Source: UBA4582 sp038106185
Lineage (GTDB): Bacteria; Pseudomonadota; Gammaproteobacteria; Pseudomonadales; Azotimanducaceae
Direction of reading: 5' to 3'
DNA length: 64,000 nucleotides
Assembly (NCBI GenBank): GCA_038106185.1
Contig: JAYODE010000008.1
Coordinates: 34,548 to 98,547, forward strand
The notes beneath the pieces were generated by a model, which saw only the letters and a list, made by a program, of their open reading frames with translations, ran no database searches and was not told the DNA's origin. The position numbers and the translations under genes are program-made. The first letter of the stretch is position 1. Each line of letters opens with the position of its first letter. Shown one piece after another: positions 26,019 through 35,492 of the stretch.

Positions 26019-26683
26019 CCGTTGGTCAAGGTCAGCAGTATGGCGCTTGCAACCTCCATCGATAATCCGGGGCGGGGAATAGGTAAATGCTGTGTCATCT
26101 GCGCCAGTGCCGCGGCCTTTTGATCGCCCAGTCGATCGAACATGCCGGTACTGATCAATCCGGGTGCGACCACATTAATTCTTCTAGGTGCCATCTCGAC
26201 TGCCAGTGCTCGAGTCAACGCTTCCACGGCATTCCCAACGCATGAGATGGAGCTCATGCCGGGGTTACACTTCCTGGCAGGACTGCCGCTGACGAGGGTG
26301 ATGGAGGCATCGGCCGCGAGAAAAGGCGCGGACTCGCGAATAACATTGCAATAGCCCCAGAATTTGTCAAATGCCTCGCGAAACTGTTCCTGAGTTTGCT
26401 CCAGAAAGGGTGCCATGGTGCGATTGGCGCCCGTTGCCGCAGCGACCACATGATCGACAGTGCCAACCTTCGAAAACAGTGCCTGCAATCCGCTTCGATC
26501 ATGGGTATCGAGGACTTCAAATTGGATGCCAGGATTCTCGGCGGCAGCAGATTTGACACGCTCCGCTGAGCGACCGACTGCCCAGACCGTCGCGCCGGCG
26601 TTCCGTGCCAGTACGGCTGTCGCCAGACCGATACCGGAGGTACCGCCGACGATGACAACATTGTGGTTGTTTAGCTCGTTCAT
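25967..26683 (-). CDS. SDR-fold protein lacking the catalytic Tyr/Lys
   Basis: Rossmann-fold protein of 238 residues with the cofactor motif VGGTSGIG and the usual SDR C-terminus 'TGTTLDVDGGTLLP'. Where classical SDRs have YxxxK, this one reads 'ISCVGNAVEALTRAL'. The Tyr and Lys are therefore replaced, although the flanking helix is conserved. I recall an SDR subfamily with this feature that is still annotated as oxidoreductase. Activity may be altered or absent. Its 3' end overlaps the EAL gene by 52 bases on the opposite strand. Confidence 0.82.
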   Translation of the reverse strand: MNELNNHNVVIVGGTSGIGLATAVLARNAGATVWAVGRSAERVKSAAAENPGIQFEVLDTHDRSGLQALFSKVGTVDHVVAAATGANRTMAPFLEQTQEQFREAFDKFWGYCNVIRESAPFLAADASITLVSGSPARKCNPGMSSISCVGNAVEALTRALAVEMAPRRINVVAPGLISTGMFDRLGDQKAAALAQMTQHLPIPRPGLSMEVASAILLTLTNGYMTGTTLDVDGGTLLP

Positions 26684-26789
26684 AGATGCCTCGCAGTTTC
26701 ATTGACGTGGTTGCGCCGAGGATTCAGCGTCCTCGACCTTGGTAGAGCGCCAGTATGCCATCGAATGGCCAAATCGTTAGCCCCTGGTT

Positions 26790-27380
26790 TCAGTGCGCAG
26801 CAAAGTCAAAGGACCGCAGTGCGTTCAGCATCATCTGTACTGACATCATGACCAGGAGCATGCCCATTAACCGTTCAATCGCAATCAGGCCGCGTCGCCC
26901 CAAGAGTTTATGCAGTGGTGCCGCAGCAAGGAGAATAGCCGCCGTCAGTAACCAGGCGCTGGTGAGGGAGATAAACAGCGGCAACATGGGCTGAGTGGTC
27001 GTCATCAGCATCAGAACGGCCAGAATGGATGGTCCGGCTACCGCAGGTATGGCAAGGGGTACGATCAGAGGTTCCCCGGCCTGGCTGTCGCCGAATATGC
27101 CGTTGGGACTCGGGAAAATCATTCGTAAGGCGATCAGGAACAGAATAATACCGCCGGATATTGAGATGGCTTCCTGGGAAAGGCCAAGAAAATCAAGAAC
27201 ATAACGACCGGTAAACAAGAAGCAAAGCAAGGCGAAATAAGCGATACACAATTCACGGAATATGATCTTCAGTTGCCGGCTCGAGTCGACATCTTTGAGC
27301 ACTGCAAGGAACAGCGGAATATTGCCAAGTGGATCCATGATCAGAAAAAAAACCAGCGCGGTGCTAATGATTTCCATCAA
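26790..27380 (-). CDS. MarC/YhgN-family integral membrane protein
   Basis: Six-helix inner-membrane protein of the MarC family, 196 residues. Conserved family features are 'FFLIMDPLGNIPLFLAVL' at the N-terminus, 'ISGGIILFLIALRMIF' and 'PLAIPAVAGPSILAVLMLM'. Despite the name, MarC proteins have no established role in multidrug resistance; an amino-acid exporter role has been suggested for some. Stands alone, 106 bases after the SDR start on the same strand. Confidence 0.9.
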   Translation of the reverse strand: MMEIISTALVFFLIMDPLGNIPLFLAVLKDVDSSRQLKIIFRELCIAYFALLCFLFTGRYVLDFLGLSQEAISISGGIILFLIALRMIFPSPNGIFGDSQAGEPLIVPLAIPAVAGPSILAVLMLMTTTQPMLPLFISLTSAWLLTAAILLAAAPLHKLLGRRGLIAIERLMGMLLVMMSVQMMLNALRSFDFAAH

Positions 27381-27697
27381 GTATTTGCCTTAAAGCCAGT
27401 GGACCTGGAGGTACGTGGCACCGACCGTGATCGTCGCCTGGGAGAAGGTTACCACCGACGGAAAAAAATGGCTCTAGATTGTCGCTTTACCTTGAGTTAA
27501 GCGCAGTCGGCCGCATTTAACGGGCTGAGATTCGAGACTCGCGTATCATTGGCGCAAGTCATGAGGTCGCGCCCGTCGAGCGATTTCTGCGATGATTTTC
27601 GAGCCAACCAAACTTGCATTAACAGGGTGATCCAAATAAGCTCCGCACCCGTAAATACGGCCATGTCATTACAAGGTGAACACCAGGGAGAAAGGTA
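27381..27697. other. Divergent intergenic region, nothing recognised
   Basis: Lies between the minus-strand marC-like gene and the plus-strand efflux pair. It presumably holds both promoters. I see no tandem array, hairpin or RNA gene in it. Confidence 0.5.
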
Positions 27698-28780
27698 GTG
27701 GGTAGCAAGCGTTCAATCGCAATAGGGATTGCTTTGGCAATGGGTGCCTGGCTGCTGTCGGGCGAACTTGTATCAAACACCTTGATCGCATCAGAGGCCA
27801 AGAAGAGTCCGGTTCAGGAGTCTATACCCACCGTTCGGGGAATAGAAAGTCTGGCAATTCAACGTCAAAATGTTCTCGCGGTACGGGGGCAGACGCGCGC
27901 GAACCGTTCGGTTCAGGTTCGAGCGGAGATAGCCGGTAAAATCGTGTCGCTGCCAGCAGTCAAGGGTACGCAGGTGAAAGCGGGTGATCTGCTCTGTCAG
28001 ATCGCGGTCGATACCCGTCAGAGTGAGTTAGACGAGGCTCGCGCACAACTGAAAAGCGCCCAATTGGAATACGACGGTGTCCTCGATCTCAAACGCCGTG
28101 GACTCCAGTCCGAAATCAATGTTGCCAAGGCCAGTGCGTCCCTCGAGAGTGCCAGGGCGCGAGCCAAGCAGGGTGAGCTGGCGCTGCTGAAAACGCGGAT
28201 GACCGCGCCCTTTGCCGGTGTTATCGAGAACCAGCCTGTTGAAATAGGGGATTATCTGAGTCCCGGACAGGTCTGCGTGACGTTGATGGAAATAGACCCA
28301 ATGTTGGTGATCGGCCAGGTCTCCGAAAAGAATATAGGTCAGGTGGCACTCAAGGACGAAGTCCGGGTCTCCCTGATTACCGGTGAGCAATTTACCGGCA
28401 CCATCAGCTTCATCAGCCGGGTGCCTGATGCATCGACGCGTACCTACCCGATTGAAGTCACAGTCACCGAGCCCGCTGAGCAGATGCGGGCGGGTATGAC
28501 GGCTGATATGTTAGTGCCTGTGGGCATTGAGCTCGCGCACTTGATATCGCCGGCATCGCTGGTGCTGAATGACGAGGGCAACATGGGCGTGCGAATTGTG
28601 GACGACTCGGATACGGTGCGGTTCGCAGAGGTCAAGGTCATCAGTGAGGAAGCCGATGGCGTCTGGGTCAAAGGCCTGCCCGTCAGGATACGGCTTATCA
28701 CGGTAGGCCAAGAGGAAGTCTTCGACGGCCAGGTAGTGTCCATCGATTTGACCCCTTTGGCCGCCCTGGTCCGCAACTAA
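27698..28780 (+). CDS. RND efflux membrane-fusion protein (HlyD-like)
   Basis: Periplasmic adaptor linking an RND pump to an outer-membrane channel. The N-terminal anchor is 'IAIGIALAMGAWLLSG'. A lipoyl-like half follows ('VRAEIAGKIVSLPAVKGTQVKAGDLLCQI'), then a short alpha-hairpin (about 105-165), the second lipoyl half ('LLKTRMTAPFAGVIENQPVEIGDYLSPGQ') and a beta-barrel domain. It starts at a GTG preceded by GGGAGAAAGG. 360 residues. The pump gene follows after 149 bases containing a two-copy 16-bp repeat. No outer-membrane partner gene is nearby. Confidence 0.92.
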   Translation: MGSKRSIAIGIALAMGAWLLSGELVSNTLIASEAKKSPVQESIPTVRGIESLAIQRQNVLAVRGQTRANRSVQVRAEIAGKIVSLPAVKGTQVKAGDLLCQIAVDTRQSELDEARAQLKSAQLEYDGVLDLKRRGLQSEINVAKASASLESARARAKQGELALLKTRMTAPFAGVIENQPVEIGDYLSPGQVCVTLMEIDPMLVIGQVSEKNIGQVALKDEVRVSLITGEQFTGTISFISRVPDASTRTYPIEVTVTEPAEQMRAGMTADMLVPVGIELAHLISPASLVLNDEGNMGVRIVDDSDTVRFAEVKVISEEADGVWVKGLPVRIRLITVGQEEVFDGQVVSIDLTPLAALVRN

Positions 28781-28881
28781 TCAAGTCTTTCGTCTTTTGC
28801 TAATTCGAGCTTTGGCGCAGGGGAGACCCTACCGCAGTTAGCAGAAGGTGAGATCTGCAGAGCGCGTTACACGCCGAACAT

Positions 28882-28913
28882 TTATCCACCGTTATTCTTA
28901 TCCACCGTTAATT
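28882..28913. repeat. 16-bp tandem duplication
   Basis: Two units of about TTATCCACCGTTATTC (28882-28897, 28898-28913), ending 16 bases before the RND pump start. Confidence 0.75.
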
Positions 28914-28929
28914 AAGGGCACTCAGCCAT

Positions 28930-31900
28930 ATGTTCAGTTACATCGCCTCCTGCATCGACCGCTCAAGAACCATACTGTCGCTGATGGCGGTGATCGTGTG
29001 TGCGGGTGCTGTGGCCTATCTGAGCATTCCTGTTGAATCCAACCCGGATGTTTCGGTGCCCGTCATCGTCGTCACCGTGCCTCATGAAGGCATCTCTCCG
29101 GAAGACGCCGAGCGTCTCCTCGCCCGGCCGCTGGAGCTGGAGCTCAAGACCATTGTCGGCGTGGAGGAAATCAATTCTTACTCCAGCGAAGGCGCGGCGA
29201 CGGTGGTGGTTGAGTTCGACTACAGTTTTAACGCCAATCAGGCGTTGTTAGATGTGCGTGAGGCCGTCGATAAAGCCAAGGCCAAGATGCCAGGCAGTGC
29301 GGAGGAACCCATCATCAACGAGGTTTCGGCGGGAGATTTTCCTATTATCACTGTCAGCCTCGGCGGCAGTGGTGTGCCAGACCGAGTGCTCTATCGTCTT
29401 GCTCGAGAACTTAAAGATGAGCTCGAAGGAGTACCGGAGATTTTAGAGGCGAAACTCAATGGCGAGCGTGAGGAGCTGCTGGAGGCGGTGATCGATCCCG
29501 CCCAACTTGAAGCCTACGGGATCAGCAACGACCAGTTGATACAGGCAGTAGCGCGCAATAATCGACTCATCGCGGCCGGTGCCGTGGATACTGGCCGAGG
29601 CAGTTTCAGCGTGAAAATTCCGAGCCTGATTGAGTCCGCGGAAGATGTGCTGTCAATTCCGGTGACAGCGACACCAGAGGGTGTTGTCACGCTTCGCGAT
29701 GTTACGACGATCAGGCGAACGTTTAAGGACCCAAAGAGTTTTACTCGAGCGAATGGCGTTCCCGCGGTTGCCGTTGAAGTCTCCAAGCGCAAGGGTGTGT
29801 CATTGGTCGAGGCCGTTACCAAGATCAAAGTCGTCGTTGAGGCGCTACGCCTTCACTATCCGGCGAATGTTGAGGTCAGTTATCTGGCTGACCAGGCCCC
29901 CGAGACCATCGAGCAGATCAGTACGCTGCAAGGTAATATTTCAACGGCGATGTTTTTAGTCTTAACCGTGGTGGTTGCCGCAGTCGGGCTGCGCTCAGGC
30001 GTGCTGGTTGCGTTGGGAATTCCGTTTTCGTTTCTGTTTGCCTTCGTCGTCGTTAACCTGTTGGGGTTTACCTACAACTTTATGGTGATGTTTGGCATGC
30101 TGTTGGGTCTCGGTATGCTCATTGATGGGGCGATCGTCGTTGTCGAGCTGGCAGATCGAGAGATGAATAACGGCAGCACGCCCAGACAAGCCTATTTGCA
30201 CGCCATTGATCGTATGTTCTGGCCAGTTATCGCATCGACGGCAACGACGCTTGCGGCCTTTTTGCCTTTGATGTTCTGGCCCGGGGTCGTCGGTGGGTTC
30301 ATGCGCTATCTGCCAGTAACTGTGTTCGCGGTCATGGCTGGCTCCTTGTTTTATGCGCTGTTGTTTGCGCCAGTTCTGGGTGCCCTGATCAGCAAGGTCA
30401 AGCCCGACCCACAAGCTGACAGCGTTAACCGTAAAGTCGATGAAGGGCGATTCGATGAATTACGAGGTCCATTGGGCGCCTATGCGCGAGTACTGATCTT
30501 TACCACCCATCATCCTCTGATTGTGATCGGTATTGCCGGTCTGGTGTTGTTCGGTATTGTTCGTTGGTATGGCGAGGCCAATAATGGCATGCAGTTCTTT
30601 ACAAACGTCGATCCAACTTTTACCGGAGTGAATATTGCGGCCAAGGGTAACTTTTCTGCGACCGAGATTCGCGACATAGTCGTTGATGTTGAAAAACGAG
30701 TACTGGCCGTAGGGAATTATCAGAGCGTCTATACGCGAAGCGGCGGAGGAGGCATAAGCGTTGGGTCCGGGGGTGGTTCCTCGGCAGATCAAATTGGCAG
30801 CATGTTTATTGAGATCTCTGATCGACGGCAGCGCGAAGTGAATGGTTTTGAGGTCGAGGCGGCTTATCGTGAGGCGATCAGTGATGTGCCGGGTGTTCGC
30901 GCCGAGATGCGCAAAGTAGAAAATGGACCGCCCGTGGGCAAGGACATCCAGATACAAGTGGTGGGCAGTGATTTGGAAATTTTGGCGCGAGAAACTAAGC
31001 GCCTCAGCGCCTATGTGCAATCTGTGCCAGGTCTGGTGGGTGTTGATGATACTGCCCCCGTGCCTGGCATTGAATGGGAGGTCAATGTTGATCGAGCCAA
31101 GGCGGCTATGTTGGGTGCCGATATTGCCAGTGTCGGCGCTGCCATTCAGTTGGTGACGAACGGCGTGCTGGTGGGTAAGTATCGACCGGACGATGTGGAT
31201 GATGAAGTGGATATTCGAGTTCGGTATCCCGAGGAGTATCGAGCGATTACCCAGCTCGACGAGCTGCGAGTGTCCACCAGAGAGGGCCAGGTGCCCATCA
31301 GTAGCTTTGTTGAGCGCCGCGCCAAGCCCAAGGTCAGCACCATATTTCGCCAAAACGGTAACCGAATCATGTACGTCAGAGCGAACACTGAAACGGGTGT
31401 ATTGGCTGAACAAAAGGTCAAGGAGATTCAGGATTGGGTCGCCACGGCTAACTTGGACCCGTCTTTAGAGATCATCTACCGCGGCGCCAATGAAGAACAG
31501 AATAATTCCATGAGCTTTATCGGCAAAGCCTTCGCGCTGGCGTTAGCTCTGATGGGTATTTTACTTGTGACTCAGTTCAATAGCTTCTATCAGGCGGCGT
31601 TGATTCTCTCGGCGGTTATTATGTCGACGGTCGGTGTGCTTCTGGGACTGTTACTCCTCGATCAACCCTTTAGTGCAATTATGACAGGTGTTGGTATCGT
31701 GGCGCTCGCGGGCATTATTGTGAATAACAATATTGTTCTGATTGATACCTTTAACTATCTGCGTCGTGAAAATCCGCAATGGGACATCAAGCGGGTCATA
31801 GTGCAGACGGGTTGCCTGCGTCTCAGGCCGGTTTTCCTGACCACCTTTACCACCGGCTTCGGACTACTGCCGATGGCCAGTGGCGTATCGATTGATCTGA

Positions 31901-32097
31901 TTGGTCGCGAGTTTGAGATGGGTGGCCCTGTCGCATCCTTCTGGGTGCTGCTCGCATCGGCGATTGTCTCAGGTCTGAGTTTTGCGACGCTGTTGACGCT
32001 GATTGTGACGCCGGCCATGCTCATGGTCCCGCATACGCTACGCAACTTGCGTTTGCCAACATTGCGCCGAAAGGTTGACGGCCTCAGCACGTCCTAA
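28930..32097 (+). CDS. RND-family efflux pump permease
   Basis: Inner-membrane proton-driven exporter of 1055 residues with the duplicated RND architecture: TM1 ('TILSLMAVIVCAGAVAYLSIPVESNPDVSVPVI'), two large periplasmic loops and two six-helix blocks. The TM4 motif reads 'GLGMLIDGAIVVVELADRE'; many homologues have DD here, so one of the two proton-relay acids is replaced by Gly. A Gly/Ser-rich loop ('SGGGGISVGSGGGSS') lies in the second periplasmic domain. HAE-1-like by size. Forms a pair with the adaptor at 27698. Cargo unknown. Confidence 0.93.
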   Translation: MFSYIASCIDRSRTILSLMAVIVCAGAVAYLSIPVESNPDVSVPVIVVTVPHEGISPEDAERLLARPLELELKTIVGVEEINSYSSEGAATVVVEFDYSFNANQALLDVREAVDKAKAKMPGSAEEPIINEVSAGDFPIITVSLGGSGVPDRVLYRLARELKDELEGVPEILEAKLNGEREELLEAVIDPAQLEAYGISNDQLIQAVARNNRLIAAGAVDTGRGSFSVKIPSLIESAEDVLSIPVTATPEGVVTLRDVTTIRRTFKDPKSFTRANGVPAVAVEVSKRKGVSLVEAVTKIKVVVEALRLHYPANVEVSYLADQAPETIEQISTLQGNISTAMFLVLTVVVAAVGLRSGVLVALGIPFSFLFAFVVVNLLGFTYNFMVMFGMLLGLGMLIDGAIVVVELADREMNNGSTPRQAYLHAIDRMFWPVIASTATTLAAFLPLMFWPGVVGGFMRYLPVTVFAVMAGSLFYALLFAPVLGALISKVKPDPQADSVNRKVDEGRFDELRGPLGAYARVLIFTTHHPLIVIGIAGLVLFGIVRWYGEANNGMQFFTNVDPTFTGVNIAAKGNFSATEIRDIVVDVEKRVLAVGNYQSVYTRSGGGGISVGSGGGSSADQIGSMFIEISDRRQREVNGFEVEAAYREAISDVPGVRAEMRKVENGPPVGKDIQIQVVGSDLEILARETKRLSAYVQSVPGLVGVDDTAPVPGIEWEVNVDRAKAAMLGADIASVGAAIQLVTNGVLVGKYRPDDVDDEVDIRVRYPEEYRAITQLDELRVSTREGQVPISSFVERRAKPKVSTIFRQNGNRIMYVRANTETGVLAEQKVKEIQDWVATANLDPSLEIIYRGANEEQNNSMSFIGKAFALALALMGILLVTQFNSFYQAALILSAVIMSTVGVLLGLLLLDQPFSAIMTGVGIVALAGIIVNNNIVLIDTFNYLRRENPQWDIKRVIVQTGCLRLRPVFLTTFTTGFGLLPMASGVSIDLIGREFEMGGPVASFWVLLASAIVSGLSFATLLTLIVTPAMLMVPHTLRNLRLPTLRRKVDGLSTS

Positions 32098-32152
32098 TCA
32101 GGCGTGAGGCATCAATATTGCGGCCGAAGGCGCTCACGTCAATCCATGGGTA

Positions 32153-32182
32153 GGCTTTGAGCTGACAGGCTTTGAACAGACA
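32153..32182. repeat. 15-bp tandem duplication
   Basis: GGCTTTGAGCTGACA (32153-32167) and GGCTTTGAACAGACA (32168-32182), between the RND gene and the aldo/keto reductase. Confidence 0.75.
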
Positions 32183-32280
32183 GGGGAAGGTGCCAGGCTG
32201 CACCTTGTTTTTAGGCGCAGGAATGCGTTTACTGTCGTGTGAGGTAACCCGCTAAACGTGACCCACTGAATGAGGTTGAC

Positions 32281-33288
32281 ATGGAATATCGCCGCCTGGG
32301 CCGAAATGGTCTTGAAGTCCCCGCTTTGTGCCTTGGCACTATGACTTTTGGCCTGCAAGTTGATGAAGCTGTCTCCCAGACAATATTGGATAAGGCCTTT
32401 GATGCGGGTCTGACCTTTCTCGATACGGCAGATGCCTATCCGCTAGGTGGAACTCGAGCAACGATTGGCGAAACCGAGTCGATAATCGGTCGTTGGATGC
32501 AGCAGCGGGGTAATCGTGACCAGTTAATCCTCGCGACCAAATGCTTTGCACCGACTCGTGGAGGGCCGAACAACATGGGCCTTTCTCGACAACATATTAT
32601 TGAGTCTATCGATAAGAGCCTGCAGCGTCTGCAAACAGAGTATGTCGACATTTATCAGAGCCACGGTTTCGATCCCAGAACGCCCATTGAAGAGACTCTG
32701 CGGGCTTTTGACGATCTGGTGACCGCCGGCAAGGTGCGTTACGTGGGTTGTTCTAACTATCCTGCCTGGCGCCTGGGACAAGCGCTGCGCGCTGCCGACA
32801 AATTAGGGGTGAGTGGTTATCTGAGTGTGCAACCCAGGTATAACCTGCTGTATCGTGAAATAGAGACAGAGCTGTTGCCCTTGGCAAATGATGCGGGGCT
32901 GGGTGTGCTGGTCTATAACCCGCTGGCCGGCGGCTTCCTGTCCGGCAAGTATAGGGCGGGTCAGGATCCGGAGGCCGGCACACGTTTCACCCTGGGTACC
33001 GCTGCAGAGCGATACCAGGAGCGCTATTGGCATGAAGCGCAATTCACCGCGGTCGCAACGCTCAAAGCCTTTGTGCAGGACAGGGGCATGAATCTGGTGT
33101 CGGTGGCCATTGCCTGGGTGCTGGCCCAAAAGGGCATCACGGCCGCTATCATTGGTGCCAGTCGACCAGAGCAGCTAGATGCGAACCTCGACGCGCTGAA
33201 GTTAAAGCTGGACGCCGAGTTGATGGCGGCCTGTGATGCAGCCTGGTGGCACCTGCCGAGGATGCCTGTGGTGGCCGGATATCGGTAA
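32281..33288 (+). CDS. Aldo/keto reductase
   Basis: NADPH-dependent TIM-barrel oxidoreductase, 335 residues. The catalytic tetrad elements are visible: 'FLDTADAYPLGG' (Asp and Tyr), 'ILATKCF' (Lys), 'DIYQSHGFD' (His). The C-terminal cofactor motif is 'AAIIGASRPEQLDANLDAL'. Resembles the YghZ/Tas-like AKR branch. The start has GAGG-like spacing. The stop codon lies inside the first unit of a 14-bp tandem array. Substrate unknown. Confidence 0.92.
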   Translation: MEYRRLGRNGLEVPALCLGTMTFGLQVDEAVSQTILDKAFDAGLTFLDTADAYPLGGTRATIGETESIIGRWMQQRGNRDQLILATKCFAPTRGGPNNMGLSRQHIIESIDKSLQRLQTEYVDIYQSHGFDPRTPIEETLRAFDDLVTAGKVRYVGCSNYPAWRLGQALRAADKLGVSGYLSVQPRYNLLYREIETELLPLANDAGLGVLVYNPLAGGFLSGKYRAGQDPEAGTRFTLGTAAERYQERYWHEAQFTAVATLKAFVQDRGMNLVSVAIAWVLAQKGITAAIIGASRPEQLDANLDALKLKLDAELMAACDAAWWHLPRMPVVAGYR

Positions 33289-33333
33289 TCTGATATCGTT
33301 AATCTGATATCGTTAATCTAATATCGTTAATCT
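33278..33333. repeat. 14-bp tandem array spanning the AKR stop codon
   Basis: Units GATATCGGTAATCT (33278-33291, carrying the TAA stop at 33286-33288), GATATCGTTAATCT twice (33292, 33306) and AATATCGTTAATCT (33320-33333). The array has grown from the last codons of the gene. Confidence 0.95.
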
Positions 33334-33384
33334 AAGTTCCCCATTTTAGGCGTGCGTCCCAGGCTTGCCATTTAAGGCGGCAGA

Positions 33385-34575
33385 TTAATCGGGCAGTCCG
33401 AGCACCCGCTTGGCGATAATATTTTTCTGGATCTCACTGGTGCCGCCATAAATAGACACGGCACGGGTGGTCAGCCAGTCGCGATTGGCCTCGATTTCTT
33501 CAGGCGTAAAACCTGAGTCTTCCCAGCCTATGCCTTGACTTCCCATGGCTTGCTGTAAGACTTCCGTGCGTTCCTGAGTGAATTCTGCACCCTTGACCTT
33601 TAATATCGAAGTCGCCAACGATGGCGCACTGGCTTGCGTCTCGGCGATAATGCGTTGCTGGGTTAACGCATAGGCACGAGTGTTCATCTCTAGCGTCAGC
33701 AGGCGATCGCGAAACTGCAGATCATTGATGCGGGTATCACCATCGCGGCGACCCAGGTAGTGCGTGGCAATCTCCGCCAGCGATTCACGCTTTTGTTCGA
33801 CCTGTGCACCGCTGGTATTGACGCCGCCATGAACGCTGCGTTCATATTGCAGCAAGCGTTTGCCGATGCTCCAGCCGTGATTGATGGGACCTATAAGATC
33901 GTCCTTGGCGGCAACCGCATTCTCGAAGAAAGTCTCGGCAAAGGGGGAATTACCGCTGATTAAGCGAATGGGCCTGACCCTGACGCCCGGTTGATCCATT
34001 TTGACCAACACCAGGCTGATACCCTCATGTTTTGGTTTTTCCGGTGCGGTTCGAACCAGGCAGAAGATCCAGTCACCGTAAATTCCATCGGAAGTCCAGG
34101 TTTTCATGCCATTCAGCAGCCACTGGTCACCGCCATCGACGCAGCGCATCTGCAGGTTGGCCAGGTCGCTGCCGGCAGCCGGTTCACTATAGCCCATGCA
34201 CCAGCCGCCTTCGCCTCGGGCCATGCGGGGTAACCAGTGGGCTTTCTGTGCCGGTGTACCAAACTCGAGAATGGTTGGTCCTATGTAGTTGACTCCACGT
34301 CCCGTGAGGGCCGGGCGAGCATCAATGCGACGCATTTCCTGCTGAATGATCATGTACTGATCCCGACTCGCGCTGGCACCACCATACTCTTTTGGCCAGG
34401 TGGGTACGGTCCAGCCACGGGCAGACATGCGCTCCAGCCAAAGGGCGGTATCCGGTTCAAGGGCTATCTTTTGACTTCCCCAGGGAATAAAACCAGGACC
34501 CCTGGCCCCCTGGGGACAATTGTTAGCCAGCCATTCGCGGGTTTCCAAACGAAATGCGTCAAGTTCTTGAGTCAT
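33385..34575 (-). CDS. Acyl-CoA dehydrogenase
   Basis: FAD-dependent acyl-CoA dehydrogenase family protein, 396 residues. The flavin/substrate signatures are 'WCMGYSEPAAGSDLANLQMRC' and 'WLLNGMKTWTSDG', and the C-terminal 'SIYGGTSEIQKNIIAKRVLGLP' is classic. The N-terminal domain begins 'FRLETREWLANNCP', typical of marine ACADs acting on branched, steroid or other less common acyl-CoAs. No electron-transfer genes adjacent. Exact substrate unknown. Confidence 0.94.
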   Translation of the reverse strand: MTQELDAFRLETREWLANNCPQGARGPGFIPWGSQKIALEPDTALWLERMSARGWTVPTWPKEYGGASASRDQYMIIQQEMRRIDARPALTGRGVNYIGPTILEFGTPAQKAHWLPRMARGEGGWCMGYSEPAAGSDLANLQMRCVDGGDQWLLNGMKTWTSDGIYGDWIFCLVRTAPEKPKHEGISLVLVKMDQPGVRVRPIRLISGNSPFAETFFENAVAAKDDLIGPINHGWSIGKRLLQYERSVHGGVNTSGAQVEQKRESLAEIATHYLGRRDGDTRINDLQFRDRLLTLEMNTRAYALTQQRIIAETQASAPSLATSILKVKGAEFTQERTEVLQQAMGSQGIGWEDSGFTPEEIEANRDWLTTRAVSIYGGTSEIQKNIIAKRVLGLPD

Positions 34576-34732
34576 ATGCTCGCCGAGGTTTCAAAGAAAG
34601 TTCAGTTCAAGATCAAATCCTAAACTGTTGAAGCCAGTACCGCCAGTTCGACGATGGCTTGCTGCGTTCAAAGGACTCACCTATGCTGGGATAATGTTTT
34701 CAGAGCCCCTCAGGCGGGTTGGTTGATTTTAG

Positions 34733-35437
34733 ATGCAGCTATTGGGTTTACAAATGCAGCATGGTGCCGTGAAAGTCAGAGTCGCCGGGCGGTGGATCAT
34801 CAAGACCCAACGGCTGCTGAGTCTTTGGCTGGGGCTTTTATGTCTGGTGACAAGCCCCGTGCAGGCCGAGCAGTTACGGGTTCTTATCCAGACCAGTTTA
34901 GGCGACCTGGTGGTCGAACTGGATGAGACTAGATCACCCGCCAGCGTCGCAAATTTTCTCGCCTACGTGGACGATGGCAGTTATACGGGAACGATATTCC
35001 ACCGCGTGATACCCGAGTATGTCATTCAGGCTGGCGGCCATCGCGTCGACATGAGTGAGATTGAAGACCACCCGCCGATCCTCAATGAAGCGGAAAACGG
35101 TCTGAAGAATGTGGCTGGTACCCTGGCTTTTGCACGCTCGAATGCGATCGACAGCGCGACAGGGCAGTTCTTTATTAACCTGCAAGATAACGTCAATCTC
35201 GATCACACTGTCGACAGTTGCACGCGCGCCGACGAGCAGGCACAAGAGAAGGCGCTCGCTCGAGGTCTGCATAAACCCATACGCTGCAAGACCTTCGGTT
35301 ATGCGGTGTTTGGTCGAGTCGTCGAGGGAATGAATGTAGTGAACGCCATCGCCAGTGTCGAGACTCGTGACCATCCGGATTATGCTGATGTGCCCGTGAC
35401 ACCAATTGTCATCGAATCTATTTCTCGGATTCATTAG
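34733..35437 (+). CDS. Cyclophilin-type peptidyl-prolyl isomerase, exported
   Basis: Prolyl cis-trans isomerase of the cyclophilin family with an N-terminal signal sequence ('LLSLWLGLLCLVTSPVQAEQ'), so probably periplasmic. Core motifs are 'TSLGDLVVELDETRSPASVANFLAYVDDGSYTGTIFHRVIPEYVIQ' and 'LAFARS...SATGQFFINLQDN'. An insert with two cysteines ('DSCTRADEQ...PIRCKTFGYAVFGRV') could form a disulfide. The start is uncertain: ATGs at 34733 and 34754 both lack a good RBS. It is followed 55 bases later by the phosphatase gene on the same strand. Confidence 0.88.
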   Translation: MQLLGLQMQHGAVKVRVAGRWIIKTQRLLSLWLGLLCLVTSPVQAEQLRVLIQTSLGDLVVELDETRSPASVANFLAYVDDGSYTGTIFHRVIPEYVIQAGGHRVDMSEIEDHPPILNEAENGLKNVAGTLAFARSNAIDSATGQFFINLQDNVNLDHTVDSCTRADEQAQEKALARGLHKPIRCKTFGYAVFGRVVEGMNVVNAIASVETRDHPDYADVPVTPIVIESISRIH

Positions 35438-35492
35438 ACTAGGGCCTGCATGCTGCAAATCGCGCGGCATCCGCTTTGACCCTTTGCTCAGG

